A DNA stretch of 64,000 nt from Tubiluchus corallicola (lineage: Eukaryota > Priapulida > Priapulimorpha > Priapulimorphida > Tubiluchidae). Positions 46,897-60,400 of this stretch are shown here, in pieces. Under the pieces are notes generated by a model. The model was given only the letters and a program-made list of their open reading frames with translations. It was not told the origin of the DNA and did no database searches. Location: NCBI GenBank assembly GCA_030141605.1, contig JAQGDQ010000168.1:248001-312000 (forward strand). The letters run 5' to 3'. The number at the start of each line of letters is the position of its first letter. Position 1 is the stretch's first letter. A program made the translations under genes and the position numbers.

Positions 46897-48051
46897 TCAT
46901 AATTTGGCGTGAGCCGAAAATGAAGCCATGCTTGGAATTCTCCCCAGGGAAACCGAGGAAACGTTCCTAGTTAAACCAGCGGGAATGTCACGACTAGAAA
47001 GTTTAAGAAATGTTATCACTACACTTCGCTTTACTTCATTATATCTAAAGCCGTATATCAGAGGGCTGATCATAGAAGCCAGCACTGGTAGCATGAAGCC
47101 AGCCACGATCAGAAATCGTTCACTGTAAGAATGCTCGTGGACAGTTGGCTCTATGTGCAGCACCGTGTATACAATGATAGGTATGTACGATACGGCAAAC
47201 GTGACAACAATCAGTACTATAGTAAATATGGCTTTGATCTGTTTCCTTGCTTGATTTGGAGTGTTTTGCCCAGACGAGTTCAGAATACGTTCACGTCGGC
47301 AGATGACAATGTAGATGTGACTGTACATGACACCCGTTTGTACCACACCAAAAATAAGCAGGACGACGTAGAATATGTTGGACCAGTGATGATGGTAACC
47401 ACCAGAATACACGCAAGTGAACTTGGAATACCAAAGTTTGAGCAAGTCGTCGGAGAACCCGTTGTTAATCTGATCTCTGATGGAGATGAAAATCACCACA
47501 AGGCAGAAGAAGCCAGAAAATACCCACGTTGTTATTACGGCTATGAACGTTCTTCGTCGAGTCACCTTGTTCTTGCAATGCAACGGGGTTATTGCGCTAA
47601 CGTATCGTTCTGCGGACAACAGTAATATATTCAACGATGATATTAAGAAACTGGACGACGGCAGAGAGAAACTGAGCCAACACGAGCCAATACTTTTAGG
47701 AATGAGTTGAAAATACACGTACAACGCTTTGTTAATTCCACCTAGTCCTTGGATAATATCAGCAGCAGCAAGACTGTTAATGATAATAAGAGAAGGCTTC
47801 AGTTTCTTCACGTTCAATAACGTGGACACTATGATCAACGTGTTACCCAACACTGCCAGAATTCCAGCAATTAGGGTCAGCGAGTACAGGACTCCGATTG
47901 ATATTGGATCGAATTCACGCGGTAGATGCGTCAGAAACGCTAGCACCTCATCTCGAAATGACACGTTTGCCGCTTCGGTGCAGTTCATAAGAGGAAAGAA
48001 ATCGTGCTTTCCTATCAGTTTATCCGACAAAAAAAGGCTCCCGCTTTTCAT
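46897..48051 (-). CDS. Class A (rhodopsin-like) orphan GPCR, intronless
   Basis: A single 384-codon frame with seven hydrophobic segments. Landmarks: N-glycosylation sites in the N-terminus (N23, N29); GN at 69-70 (N1.50); LAAAD with D98 (2.50); C124 (3.25) paired with C213 in the second extracellular loop; ERY at 148-150 in place of DRY; W176 (4.50); SYIP with P291 (6.50), lacking the usual C-W before the proline; and SPLIY at 329-333 in place of NPxxY. A Ser-rich tail of about 40 residues follows. It is predicted to be a plasma-membrane G-protein-coupled receptor; the ligand cannot be inferred. A second Met at residue 22 could be the start. The lack of introns contrasts with the neighbouring genes. 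Confidence 0.93.
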   Translation of the reverse strand: MKSGSLFLSDKLIGKHDFFPLMNCTEAANVSFRDEVLAFLTHLPREFDPISIGVLYSLTLIAGILAVLGNTLIIVSTLLNVKKLKPSLIIINSLAAADIIQGLGGINKALYVYFQLIPKSIGSCWLSFSLPSSSFLISSLNILLLSAERYVSAITPLHCKNKVTRRRTFIAVITTWVFSGFFCLVVIFISIRDQINNGFSDDLLKLWYSKFTCVYSGGYHHHWSNIFYVVLLIFGVVQTGVMYSHIYIVICRRERILNSSGQNTPNQARKQIKAIFTIVLIVVTFAVSYIPIIVYTVLHIEPTVHEHSYSERFLIVAGFMLPVLASMISPLIYGFRYNEVKRSVVITFLKLSSRDIPAGLTRNVSSVSLGRIPSMASFSAHAKL

Positions 48052-48600
48052 GTCAAAACGGTTTACGACACAGTTGAAGATTAATGGCTTTGAAAAAGAT
48101 AGAAAATACCTCCATTAATTCCTCGGAGTCGTAACTCCCGCAAAAACTCATTAATCACAATATTTTTATAAGTTTATGAGTAAATGCTAATTTAATATCA
48201 AATCCAAACGAGAAAATTTCAGTTTTGCAGCAACTAAGCATCAGATCCTTGTAATACAGGGTAGTCGTCTCGCGCATCAGTTGCTGTATAAAGCAGAAGT
48301 TCTTTTAAAAAACAAACAGTGCTGTTACTGAAAAGGTGGCAAGATTCGTTTCAAGTTATTCCGTTGTCAAAATTGATGAAGCGTTGAATACGTTACCTTT
48401 CTTTTTAATTGAAATGACATTCTACGTCAGATGCACGCTGACCACTTTCCTGCAAAGGTCTCTTTTTCCTTAAACATACAAAAAATCACGCAGTTGTAAT
48501 GAGATGGACATAAACGAAGCTAGAATATATATGATAAATTTATAGTATTATTTTGAAGATTATCAACCAAATATGGAATAATGTATTGGTATAATGTTTA
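48052..48600. other. Region upstream of the class A GPCR
   Basis: Probably contains the promoter and 5' UTR of the minus-strand receptor. I see no clear TATA element or repeat. Confidence 0.3.
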
Positions 48601-48699
48601 GCTAGAGAGCGCGAAAAAGTGACAGATACAGTTAGCGCTAGTGCCTCATCAAGGAGGATGACGTCTAAACAATTAAATCCCTCCCTAGAGCCACCTGTG

Positions 48700-49275
48700 A
48701 TTCCATGCAATACTGTCGAAAAATTTTGTATGTATGTATTGCATTAACTAGAATGAGACTCCAGTCTCATAGATTGAAAATTGAGACAGGTGGATGGAGT
48801 CGCCAACCGTTGGAAAACAGACTGTGTGAATGTGGTTCTGCCCAAACTGAAGAGCATGTTTTAACCACTTGCCCAAAAACGGAAAATCTTAGAAATGAGT
48901 TCACGGGCGTAAATTTTTCTAATTTTGTCGATGTATTTGAAAATGAACACACGTTTGAGTAACGTTACAGATTGGGTAACGTTATTTTGAGTCTAGGCCA
49001 CTGTCTTTTGTCAATCTGATATTAAGTTTCATAAAGTTTCTACCAATACATGATTAAAGAGTATTCACAGACTTGTTATCTATAGTATTGTATTTTTTAA
49101 GACAGAATTGGTGTACTGAACTATATAGCACATTGCATTTATTTTATCTTTGTTGTTCTCGACGTGTGATTTTGGTAATGTATTTTTGGACTATAATTTT
49201 TCCTGGTTACCCAATATTATAGTGTATTTTTCTCGAATTATGTAGAATTATATTCAATAAACTAACTAACTAATT
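48700..49275 (+). mobile_element. Non-LTR retrotransposon 3' end, best-preserved tail copy
   Basis: The frame at 48736-48959 reads ALTRMRLQSHRLKIETGGWSR, then NRLCECGSAQTEEHVLTTC and PKTENLRNEF, with a C-x-C-x(9)-H-x(4)-C Cys/His signature. A 3' UTR follows, ending in AATAAA and an (ACTA)n tail at 49256-49274. This is the same family as 5.9 and 23.1 kb. Confidence 0.7.
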
Positions 49276-50385
49276 ACTCACAGGTATTAAATTTGTATTT
49301 GCGTGTTTATCATCGAGTGGATAAAGTGACTCTGTTTATTTACATATGAAGGTTGGTATGGAATCATCTAGCTGATGGGTTTCACTGATGAGTTTTACTA
49401 CAAGAAACGGCTCTTTGCAACAGGAAGGAAGCCACATGCTGTCTGAGCATCAATCATTCAACTTCTTCGCAAACTGTAATCTACCTGACAACATAGGATT
49501 TGTTAACAATGAATGCCACGTTTGAGAAGTGCTTGCACAACCTGTCACCACTGTTAACAAATACATGATTTTTGAGCAAGGTAAAAGTCCTAATAACTTT
49601 ACCAATGGATGTTTGGGGCTTGGTCACAAATGTCTGGATTATATTCTTTTGGACGCACAGGTTTTTTGAGTGCAGATATTAATGTGGGATGTGGCCATTC
49701 AGCTGTGCCTACATGAGAAAAGTAGACACTGGACGTTGGAGTTCAGGTGCTTGGGGCACAAATGTTCTAATGACTTCTAATCCAAGATATCGGCAATTCA
49801 AGATATTTGAATATTTTCGGTTTCTGATTTTTAGTCTTGCGCTTTCTAGCGCAAATTCGTTATGTTGGAATATTTGAATCAAAGGTAGACTACGACGACA
49901 ACAATAAAAGAGGAACAGCAACAACATCAACAAGAACAACGACAACGACAGCAGCCACGAGCAGTAACAAAGCTGCAACTCACAAAATACCAGATGTGGT
50001 GGTAAAAGTGGAAAAAGCACACATAGCAACATTTACTGCGTAATAACAACGATGAATACAGTCACAGCATCAGCAGCATCAACAATTGGTATGATAACAC
50101 GATGTTTACGTATATGGCAGGCGCCTAAACGTAACTTTAGACAAATATATTTAATATAAGGGACACTGTATTAATATTAATTTTATCGTATTGTTGTTGT
50201 TACTGTTATTGTTATTGTTGTGCTATTTCTGCTGCTGTTTTTGCTTACTGCTGGTGCTTATTATCGATGTATCGGTGGTGGTGGTCGTGATGAAGATTGC
50301 TGTCGCTATCATTGGTTTGTTATTGTTGTGTTAATATATTCTTGTTGTTGATGTCATCATCACCGTTGTTTTTGTTGCTGTTATA

Positions 50386-50503
50386 ATGATGATAATGATG
50401 ATGATGATGGTGTGATGGTGATGATGGTGATGATGATGATGATGACGATGACGATGACGATGACGATGATGATGATGACGATGACGACGACGACGACGAT
50501 GAC

Positions 50504-50570
<67 letters not shown>

Positions 50571-50597
50571 GTGGTGATGATGATGATGATGATGATA
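50386..50597. repeat. (GAT/GAC)n array
   Basis: About 210 bp of gatgat with gac and ggt variants. Poly-Ser, -Ile and -Met open frames over it are artefacts. Confidence 0.95.
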
Positions 50598-50699
50598 GCA
50601 ATAATAGCATAGAATTTCGATTCGTTTAAAAAAATAACAGTGAACATTTTCACAAGACTGCTCTAAAAAGTAAAATTATTTGACAGATAATGGATGAGT

Positions 50700-51310
50700 A
50701 AATGATAACATGGTCGGAAGGACGACCGACGAACAAATGAAATAGCTTATATACTGAGATTGCGGGCAGTTACTAAGGTGGATAGACAGACGAACAAATA
50801 AAGTATACGGATTGACAGACTGATGGACAATAGATTAAATGAATGAATTAACAAACAAGGAAACCAGGAGAAAATAAACAAAGCACAAATAGATAAGTAA
50901 ATAAATGCAAATTGAATAAGCGAGTGAGAAAGCAAGTTAATGAATGAGCGACTAAGTGAATGAATAAATGGTTGAATGAATGAAAAAAGGAAACAAACAA
51001 ATAAACTAATACGTAAGCGAAAAAACAAACAAATAAACTAATACGTAAGCGAAAAAACAAACAAATAACACGTAACCAAGCACACAAAATAAACAAGCTA
51101 AAAAGAAACAGACAGACAGATAGATAGATAGACAAAACAAATGAAGAAATATTCAAACAAACAAGCAAGAAAACAAGAAAGCAAGTAATTATCTATCTAA
51201 CTGAAAAACAGGCGACGCAAACGAGTAAAAAAACGAACAAACAAAAATAAGGAACCACACAAAACAAACACTGCAAATGAACAAGCAAACAAATAAAAAA
51301 AATGTAAGAA
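50700..51310. repeat. Cryptic A-rich tetranucleotide region
   Basis: Loose repetition of aaac, gaac, aatg and gaca words over 600 bp. A 32-bp direct duplication occurs near 50994-51065 (aaacaaacaaataaactaat, then acgtaagcg). Confidence 0.7.
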
Positions 51311-52514
51311 GTACTTTACATACTTGTGCGATATTGCATTCTTTTAAAACAGTTTGACTAAGTAAACGCGTGCACTTGGCAACACTGTCATCTCGAACGT
51401 GATTTTCGTCGCCAACAACATTTCCTAGAATTGAAAGAAATCTTTGAGCCAGGCACCAAATAATTAAATCAACAACACATTCGCTGACAACTCAGTGACT
51501 CTTTTACGCATGCGAACTTTCTAACTGCACTGATGCAAATTGCGATAATTATGGTAGTTTGAACAAAAACTAGCGGTGTCAAATGCTTTTAGAAGCCCGA
51601 ACTCTAGCCACTGTGCGTGACTAACTTCGATGAGCGCGCATTGATCACGTGACCTCGCAATCTTGTCTGACGAAAGGAGATCGTGCAGTGTGGAGCTTTT
51701 GTTTGAAAAATAATAAAACGGAACGATACTAGGCTCCGCTTTACACCAAACGGTATCTGGCCTTTGCGTTATAAGTATATTAGATAAATGAGATTATTAA
51801 TAAACGAAGTGCTGACGTTGTTGAAGTGTTATATTTATTGTGCTGACCGAGCCAAATTATTTTTATATACTTCAGCATAGCGCAACCTAAGATCTAGCAA
51901 AGAGAGGCGCCTTACTTAATATGTATGGTTGTGGCATCACCGGAACTTATATCATTATTAAGGATAAGTCTCTAATACGAAACAATCAGCAGAGGTTCTT
52001 AACTACGTTTGAATTGAAATAAATTCCCATTAAAGAAAAGAGATAGTCGGGCACTGAGTTTGCAGGCATGGTAAACTTACTTCACATCAGTGAAGCTTTA
52101 TCATCATCGTCACCATCATCATCATCACCATTCTTCTGTATGTTACGTGAAAATGTACGTTTTTGAATCAATCCACCAAGATCAATTAAGTAAAAATTAG
52201 AACAAGGTTGCGATAAAGATGGCGGTTAAGGGACATACTAGGCATTCTCTTAGACTCGTCAATTTTTGGAAAGATTGTGCTTTTGATTCTGCTCGCTTGC
52301 ATCTTGTAATGAATGCTGGAAACATTGTAAACATCTCAGCAGGCACACTAAATAAGAAACGACGAGAATATAAAGCCACCCAGCTTTACAATGTCATTTG
52401 TAGGAGAACAACGAACTTGAGTCTATCGACCCGTGACTGTAAAATTTAATAAATCAGACGAACTTATTGCATAGCAACGCGTGTGCGATGGCCCAGCAGC
52501 AGTCTCCGTATCGT

Positions 52515-52580
52515 CTTGGTGACTAAAGTTAAGATGCAGGTCAGTGAGTAGATGGCAGAACCGGTTCGATTCTCGCTCAA
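52515..52580 (+). repeat. Weak tRNA-like segment
   Basis: B-box-like ggttcgattct at 52563 with a possible A box (tggtgactaaag) at 52517. Confidence 0.25.
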
Positions 52581-52859
52581 GTAGGTTTTACTTAGCATGT
52601 GTTTCCGCATTGAGAATGTGTGTTACAGATGCACAGTTCAATAATTTGTTAGATGCAATTAATGGTTTTTGCATCTCTGCCTACGTTAGGTTCGGACTAC
52701 ATTTTTTCTAGCCGAGATAATAATGCTATAAATACTTTTGCAAATCTTATCTCGGATGAATTCTTATTCGCCCGTGTATAAATAGTCTGTTGGTGATGAA
52801 ATTGTACAATTCAAGCCGTGTTTTCTATATGCTGTTTTGTTTTTATTTATGATTATGTA

Positions 52860-53210
52860 TAATTGCATTAGAATTGGTAATTACGTTTATTATAAAACTC
52901 GTTATTTTTCATTGTGTGTAATGCGTGTATATTTTGTTAAAATGTATTAAAATATGTTCATTATTTTTTATTATGTATGTATGTTGTGATGAATTATAAT
53001 CTGTAACTATGTCTATGGTGTATGATCGTTGCAGTTCATTGTGTCTCATTCGTTATTTTCTAAATTATATATATGAGAATATGTTTAATATTTTGTAAAT
53101 GCTTTTAGAAATTTTAAACATATCCCTACAACACAGACAAACAGAGGGAATGTATTTTGTACATAGTTTTTAAAAATAAAGAATCATAATGATAATAATA
53201 ATAATGATTT
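52860..53210 (+). mobile_element. Retroposon 3' end-like AT-rich segment
   Basis: AT-rich sequence with tgtat and tgttat words ends in aataaagaatcat and an ataata tail. This resembles the ends of the other retroposon tails in the window. No coding part is recognised. Confidence 0.25.
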
Positions 53211-53654
53211 TTGTTGTCCAAAATGGCATTGCAGTCATTGCCATAAACCATAACCATGATAGACTTAACTAACTGACATCATGGCATCTACGACTGGCCT
53301 TTCGTTTTATCTGAAGTAAACAAAATAATTTGTGCTAATCAAGTATCAAAGATTAATTATGTGACTAAGTTAATAAAGCGATAATGATATGACAAAATAT
53401 GATGGAATTAAACTTGCATCATTGCCGCATTTTTAAATTCTATTGAGAAATTGGCTGACAAAAATTTTGACAGAAAACGGCTTGACATACTGGACGAACG
53501 ACTACTTTACTCGAAATGAGGCCAACTGACCACTTGTCGATCAACAGACTTAATTTTACGAAAGCAAATTACTAGGAGGCACATTATGGTTATATTCATA
53601 ACATAGCGGGAGAACGTATAAACGTCTACACTTTGATTACTCCTGAAAGTGCTG

Positions 53655-53925
53655 AGATACTTCTGCTGCTCACCAGTTTGAGATAATTGAAATAATAACT
53701 GATATAGTTCAGTTGCTCACCGGTTTGAGATAATTGAAATAATAACTGAGATAGTTCAGTTGCTCACCGGTTTGAGATATTTGAAATCCATAGCTGAGAT
53801 AGTTTAGTTGCACACTGGTTTGAGATAGTTGAAATCATAGCTGAGATTTGCACACTGGATTGAGATAGTTGAAATCATAGCTGAGATAGTTTAGTTGCTC
53901 ACCGGTTTGCCGGACTCCGAATTGT
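53655..53925. repeat. Minisatellite, unit about 47 bp, about 5-6 copies
   Basis: The unit contains ttgctcaccggtttgagata followed by ttgaaat and ctgagatagtt. One unit is shortened. Confidence 0.9.
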
Positions 53926-55498
53926 ATAAAAAAGAAAAATATGCTGTAGGAGTGGCGTGTCAGACTTTGTGCGGTGTGACGGAATTGGGTGCAGTGATAA
54001 ATTTTTTAGAATAAATCAGGCAACTGCTGAAGATTATTTAGAGGCCAACTCAGCCAAACGTACAAATCTTGCGTTTGAGCAGAATTAAAGAAGCGCAGTG
54101 AAATTGTAAAAACCACTTTTTGATACTTTTGAAAATTGAAGCTTCTGCAATTTAGTTTGTTGAGAAACCGGAAAATGTTAATGTAGCCATGTAGACCACG
54201 TGAACCATTATGGTCAGTAAAACAACAAAATCATATCAACTGCCACGTGTCATTAGCATAGGCTGATCTAGTGCGTAGGTGCACAAGATTAATTATTATC
54301 AAATAGATGATATATCTGGAGAAGAGAAAAATTCCTTTTATCAAATATTTAGACATGTTTGCGCAATTGATGTGCAATCTTGAACTAACTTCTGACATGC
54401 CAATAACCCAGTAAATATGCTGTCATATGTCGTATCTGCTTTTGTAGTTCCATGTTGATGTAAGCAGTTCTGTATAAATAAGATTAGTAGCACTAATACC
54501 AATATTTATTAATTGTCACAAATCTATAATGTTCGCTAGGCAAAATGAGAGTTCTGTTATTCTGCTGGTTATTCATGCAAAAGAAATGCATATAGATTTC
54601 AAACTGACAGTTAACATTTGAGAAACTATTCAAGAATGCAGCATTGCAGACATCGTTGGATTTTAAGGAGATGTCTATGTTTCGCTTTTTCTGAATTAAT
54701 ATGCTGATACTCAAAATATGGTGAAAATCGGTTTTTGTTTTGTTGTTCATTCTGCAACAGAATTCTTAAATGTTTTAAACTGTTGAGCAGTAACATAAAA
54801 ATTTACGTGTGCAGATCTTTCGACTTCTGGCCGAGTGAAAAAACTTTGCTTGCACTGTATTTAATTTTCGGTATTCACCCAAATAACGCGAGCTTCCGAC
54901 CAAGCAGGCTTGTAATCGGGTATGGAACAACGGACCGAAATAGATGTTTTATCTTTTTAATAAATCTTAAAATTAATTTTAAAAAATTTAAAAAGCAAAT
55001 TCATTCGTAATATTGTTCGTACAGAAAAAGCAATTAACAAGTTACTAATTCATAAATTTTTACCTTTGACGCCAAGCTACTAACAAAACCAAGAAAAACG
55101 AAAATGAAATAATGGCTTAATGAGCATTTAGTTTCTAAAAAGTTCAAGTCAAAATCATGTTAAATTTTCACAATTCAAAACTAAAATGAAATACGTTTTT
55201 AAGATCGAGTACAAATACAACGGCAACTAAGTTATTTTAATTATTATATCATAAAGTGAGTAGACACTTAAGCTCAAAGTTCAAAAGGCGTTCATTAGAG
55301 CGTTGTAAATTTAATTAAGCTTCAGCACAACTTCTATCCTTTAATTTACACATAGCTTAACGTATAACTTAGAAGATTACAAATATTTATTTACGAAAAT
55401 GCATCTTAACTCGAGATACTATAAACATCGCCTGCGTAGAACAATATTAAACAGAAACTCATTCGAAATGTACAAGCAGATAGTTTACGGGACTTAAA

Positions 55499-56030
55499 GC
55501 AAATCCAATCTTAAACTGTAGGTCAAAATAATCTACTCTTTAAAATATTGAAAGGAAACATACTATTTTTTTAAAAATGACTTACGTGAAAGAATTATTA
55601 CCGCACAAACACAATTTCTCATTCACGCCACTAGTTCTTCGCTGTCACATGCATTTCGTCATTCGCTAGTTAGACGGGCACTAGCGCCAGCATTTGAGAA
55701 ACACATTGCACAAAAACCAGGTGCTGTACCTCTCAGTTTATCTGAATTTTTATCTTAAAACTTACCTAGTTTTAGTACAACACAGTGAATATCTTACAGT
55801 AGCACTGTACTTCAATTTCCGTTTTCGCAAACACGTGCAACACGCTCGTGGAATATTTTTGATGTTGAAAATTATGTTAATTTGTGGTGTCATCAATAGT
55901 TGGGCTCGCCCGCCGTTAATTAAGTTTTTAATCTATTATTTAATCATCAGAAACGCTTTTGCAGTATTTATTGTGTTAAAATGTATACTTTTTATCTGAT
56001 TTGAAAAAAGGGTGGTGTATGAAAAAACAT
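55499..56030 (+). repeat. Dispersed repeat family A, copy 2
   Basis: Matches copies at 10276 and 62165. It lacks about 70 bp (the gtgttagtttgtgacgaact to gtgagcacag segment) present in both others. Open frame 55694-55996. Confidence 0.85.
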
Positions 56031-56990
56031 CCTGTCTTCCTTTAAAGATAAAACGGGACTATAACATTTTGCCATGTGTCCATAGCAAATTGTTTATAAC
56101 ATAATATTGACATCTGCAATGCAGGAACCCATGTGCAATAAGGCAAAAGTCATCGTTACAGGTCAAGTTCACGTTCCTGTAATAATCGCGCACGCATATT
56201 CGCTTCATTCGTCATATCGATTCTGGCTGTTCACCTCGTTGAAGGAGAATGTATACCATCCAAACTTGGCTAAGGCAACTCTATCGATTCAGTGTGTCCT
56301 CTTAGAGAGTTATCCTTGAAAATGAAACGAGTTCCGGTATCGCCACTATTATTAACATTGAATAATTAAGCCTTAAGCCGAGAACTAAATTCCGGCTTCC
56401 TGTGTGCCAAAGTGTATTAAAGAAACGCTGCAAGATCACCCTGCACAGTTGCAAGTAATTATGAAGCTTGACAATTTCGTTTACCTATGCGTCAAAGGCT
56501 ACGTAATAAACGTCCGCAGTTTCAATGCAAAGACTGGTGATAATTAACAGCAAAATGCAAAATACAACCATTATTTAGCTAAGAATCGCAATAAACATGT
56601 GGCCAATTTTGAACAATATAGCACGGATATTGTTGATCCAAAATTGTTATTGTAGAAGGGGATATTACCCCTAAAGCAATTTTTTCAATAATTATTACAA
56701 CTGTGTTTTTTAGATTAGGTTACAGTGTAATTTATTAAAAAATAAAACCGTTAACCGATTTTAAATGGTCTTAACAGAAGAGAATCTGGTATTAATGCTA
56801 AAGATAATGTAGCACAGTCTAATCATTTTACTGCTGTAGAGGCATCATGATCACTTTGGGTCACTGATAGAAACATTGAACCACAAACAAGGTCTAATTT
56901 AAACAATTTATGGACATTAGTTCAAGGTTTTATACACATAGTCTGCGTATAAAGTCGCAAGTTTGTGCAAGTCGTTTAATGATCATATTT
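56031..56990. other. Region upstream of the NRF-like gene
   Basis: No repeat or domain recognised. A tatttgcag acceptor at 56995-57003 suggests a 5' UTR intron ends just before the coding exon, so the promoter may lie here or further upstream. Confidence 0.35.
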
Positions 56991-57101
56991 ACGTGTATTT
57001 GCAGGACAAATTACAATAGTAGTTTGATAATTATAGACCACTGTACAGCTTTGCTGCTTTCGCTTCGTACTTGTAAACTAGGTCTCAAAGTAGATCGCAA
57101 A

Positions 57102-57450
57102 ATGGCAAAACTTTCTTTGACAGTTTGTTCTCTGCTTATAGTTGCGCATTTCAATCACTTGACAGTTTTGGCAGCTATTGGCATCCAAAATTTAAATCAT
57201 TTTTCTAAGTCGCACGTGACTCTTGGGAAAGATGCTTTTCAGGACAAAAGGGTGAGAGAACTTGCAAATTCGCTCTCCACCGTTGAACAAATCGCAGAAT
57301 TTATAGAAGACAATAAAGACAGTTTATCACAAGAGTTAAAAAATCGAGATATTGAGTTGCCCGAAATACCAGAGAATGTCCAGGCTTGTTGGCGAAGTTT
57401 GAATTCTTTATACGATGGAATTGCAAATAAGGAGCTCTGGGCGTTTTCAT
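57102..57450 (+). CDS. NRF-like exon 1 (signal peptide, NRF domain start)
   Basis: I chose the ATG at 57102 because it begins a clear signal peptide (LTVCSLLIVAHF core). The frame is open from 56910, but an acceptor-like tatttgcag at 56995-57003 lies inside that extension. The donor is tcat|gtatgt, phase 1. Confidence 0.8.
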
Positions 57451-60400
57451 GTATGTATAACATTAAATTTAAATTAAATTGAATCTTTGATTACGATTTG
57501 CAATTTACTTTTCACAGTTGGTTCTTCATTTACGGCATGTTTATGAGTTTAACTTTGTCAGTAGAGGTGACAGTCGTAACGACAAAAGTAACGGCGACAG
57601 TGGTGGTTAATGCTGCTGTAGTATTAGTAGCTGTGACAGCACCAACAGCAACACGTGGAACTGTTTACACTTTTATGCATTTGATGTATGTCTTATTTTC
57701 AATTTTCACTTTAACCATTTTTTCTTCTTATCTTGCATACCAATTGGCTTGCTGTTACATACTCTTTGCAAAAAAGTACTAAAAGCAAAAGCAATAAAAT
57801 TAATATACGTTATAATGAAAACACCTGTCAAGACGTAATAAATATATTGATATTGCACCAGTTGCAACAGAATGATATTGTATTTACCACAATCTTTTGT
57901 TAAAAAACTTTTGCAAATACATATATTAAGTTACAGTAAAATGGTTTTTTCATAGTATTTACAGCATTTGCTTTTTCTCAGTTCTGGATGCAATGGGAAA
58001 GCCAGAATCAGGAATGCTAGAAGGTTCACTTACTTGGCTAGGTTCATACGAACTATGTAAGAACATCGAAGTTCCAGAAAATATAAACCCAACTTTTGGT
58101 ACAAAATCCTGTTTGTCCATGATTTCGATCCCTCTAGGAAGCAAGGTAATGTACATCAAATTGTTATAAATTGTTAGACTACAGTGATTGTGTTTGCATT
58201 TCAACAGGAAACCTTTACCCATATTAGCCTTTTGGTTCGCTGGTTATTAGGCCGGATGTTAGTAATAAAAATGATGATAATAAAAAGTAATAAAAATCTA
58301 GTTAGCAAAATGTATGCAAAATTGAAATTCATTTCAATTTCCGTATTCTAGTTTAAAAAGATATGTCTTGAGCAATTTTTAAATGTAACTATAATATTGC
58401 AGCTTCTAATCTTCAATGTAAGGCTGTTCCAAACAGTTGGAGCGGTATGAGAAAAGGCACGCGTACCTAAACTTTTTGTTTATGTCCTAGACACAACAAG
58501 TAGATTTTTATTACCGGATCTTAAGTTTCTGGATTACGTGTAAGCACTTATCAGTTCTGCAAGATTGAAATGATCTTTCATCCCACTGTTTATTGCAGCA
58601 CTCTAATTTCCAAGCTTGTCGAAGCCATCACAGCTTTAGTCGCGTGTATTTGGATTACGACTAAGATTAGGTTAGGATTAGCGCTTCTGATAGTCCAGGC
58701 TGTTTATTGACTAATGAAGGCACATAACGGCTGTAGCCAAACGTCAGTACATCTGCTTTTATTTGCCCTCATTTTTCCTGGGTCCTTGATCAGTGATATC
58801 AGTAAGCAGTTAGGTAAGTAAAGTTAATTGAAAAGAAGGTAGGGTAGATAAAGAAATGTGCCCACAGTTGACATTAATGCTAGCCGAATCGTTAGTTTTT
58901 CGGTTAGCCAGTTGGTAGATTGGTTGCTTTGTAGAAAATAAAATTAATATTATTACACAATTAATCCCATAATCCAATAACATCTTAAGTCTGGACACAT
59001 TTGCCTCGAATAAATATGCATAGACAGAATTTTTGAAAAATGTATGATGTGCCTGAGCTCCCATAACAGCGGATATTTTCAGCTGTTAAGAACTCATTGA
59101 AAACTGGTACTTTTGCTTGTTGACATTTCTACCATGTTTGCCACTAATACAAACCCTTTTTAAAGGACGCTACCTTAAGTCGAGATCGCGACTACCGATC
59201 AACAATTTTTCAACCCGATCCAAGTATATTGATCCTTCATGGCATCTGCATACCAGATTCTTGTAGCGCTGCGACTGCATGGATATGGACTGATCAATGT
59301 AGGTGACAACAATATTATATGAAACTTATGCTGAAAACACATGCAGATGTATTTTTAAGTAAACACTGTTTTGTCAAGTTGTACGTGTCATTAAATAAAG
59401 TAATAAATGCGCTTATTAATAAAAAAAATATTTTATCGTTACAAACTTTTGCCATTAAGATTATTTCTGTGCCGTTGAGCCGAGTGTGTAGCTACTAATT
59501 AATAGTTAAGCTTGTCCTGACGTTAAAACTTGGTATGTGTACCAAAACGAAGTTGCTAGCATCTTACATTAGATATGACCAGTTATTTTTGAGTAAACTA
59601 TGCACACAAACGTTAATCCAGGAAGGCAGCAGCATCCTTAACATCAGATAAGGATGCGATCAGAAGAAAGTTACTAACTAATATGTGTTCAAGCAGACCA
59701 TTTTTTGTTATTTTCAAAAGAACGGCGAAATACAATCAGAAACTTCAATTATTACTAAACAGCTACAAATCAGTATACCCTAGCAAAATTTAAAAGTGAC
59801 ACAATACGCAAGTTTTTCTAGTTTCGTTTGTGTTAAGCAATTTGTTTTTAACATATTTCTACTGACTGCCGAACACAACGATAGAAAAACTTAAAATTTT
59901 CTGTGATTATCGATGTTGCCATTCTGACTCTAAAATTGAGATTTAACTTTTAGTAAGTCTCATATTTGCCACACAAGGAAATCATTTTACAGCTTGCAAA
60001 AGACTTGCTTAATAATACATGTTTACTTCTCAATGGCAAGAATAGTGACAATAAACTAAAAACAACAAAGAAAAACGAAAGAAAACATGATACGCTTCAA
60101 ACCACCCCCCAAAATTGGCATTGTCATACGATGTGACTTATTTGTCTTTTTCTTTCACCTGAATATAAAGTACAAGGATACTTTGAAATGTTGTGAATTT
60201 TCTTTCTTTTTCCCTGTTTGTTTTTTAAACGTGAATTTTTTAATCCAGACAGTTGCTTATACTGCAATACTGTATTGTATAGATCTACGTCTTGTATTTT
60301 AAAAGTACACGAAGTCAGCTACAACGCGTTCGTGTGAAAAAAATAATTCTGATTTGCTTTTTTACAGTGGTGTCACATTTCGACAACGCCACCCATTTTC

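Larger units (their letters stand above)
49286..55498. other. Intergenic region, repeats only
   Basis: No recognised gene. It contains CAA/GTT words (49.9-50.3 kb), a GAT array, a long cryptic AAAC/AATG-type region, a weak tRNA-like segment, a retroposon-like 3' end and a minisatellite. The open frame at 52219-52446 has no domain. Confidence 0.5.

Noticed and set aside
47131-48118. Plus-strand frames across the class A GPCR
   Set aside because: They are antisense shadows of a full-length receptor frame.
50320-50653. Poly-Ser, poly-Ile and poly-Met open frames
   Set aside because: These come from the GAT/GAC array and have no coding context.
57959-58222. 87-codon minus-strand frame
   Set aside because: The opposite strand carries the diagnostic NRF-domain exon with correct splice sites and phases.
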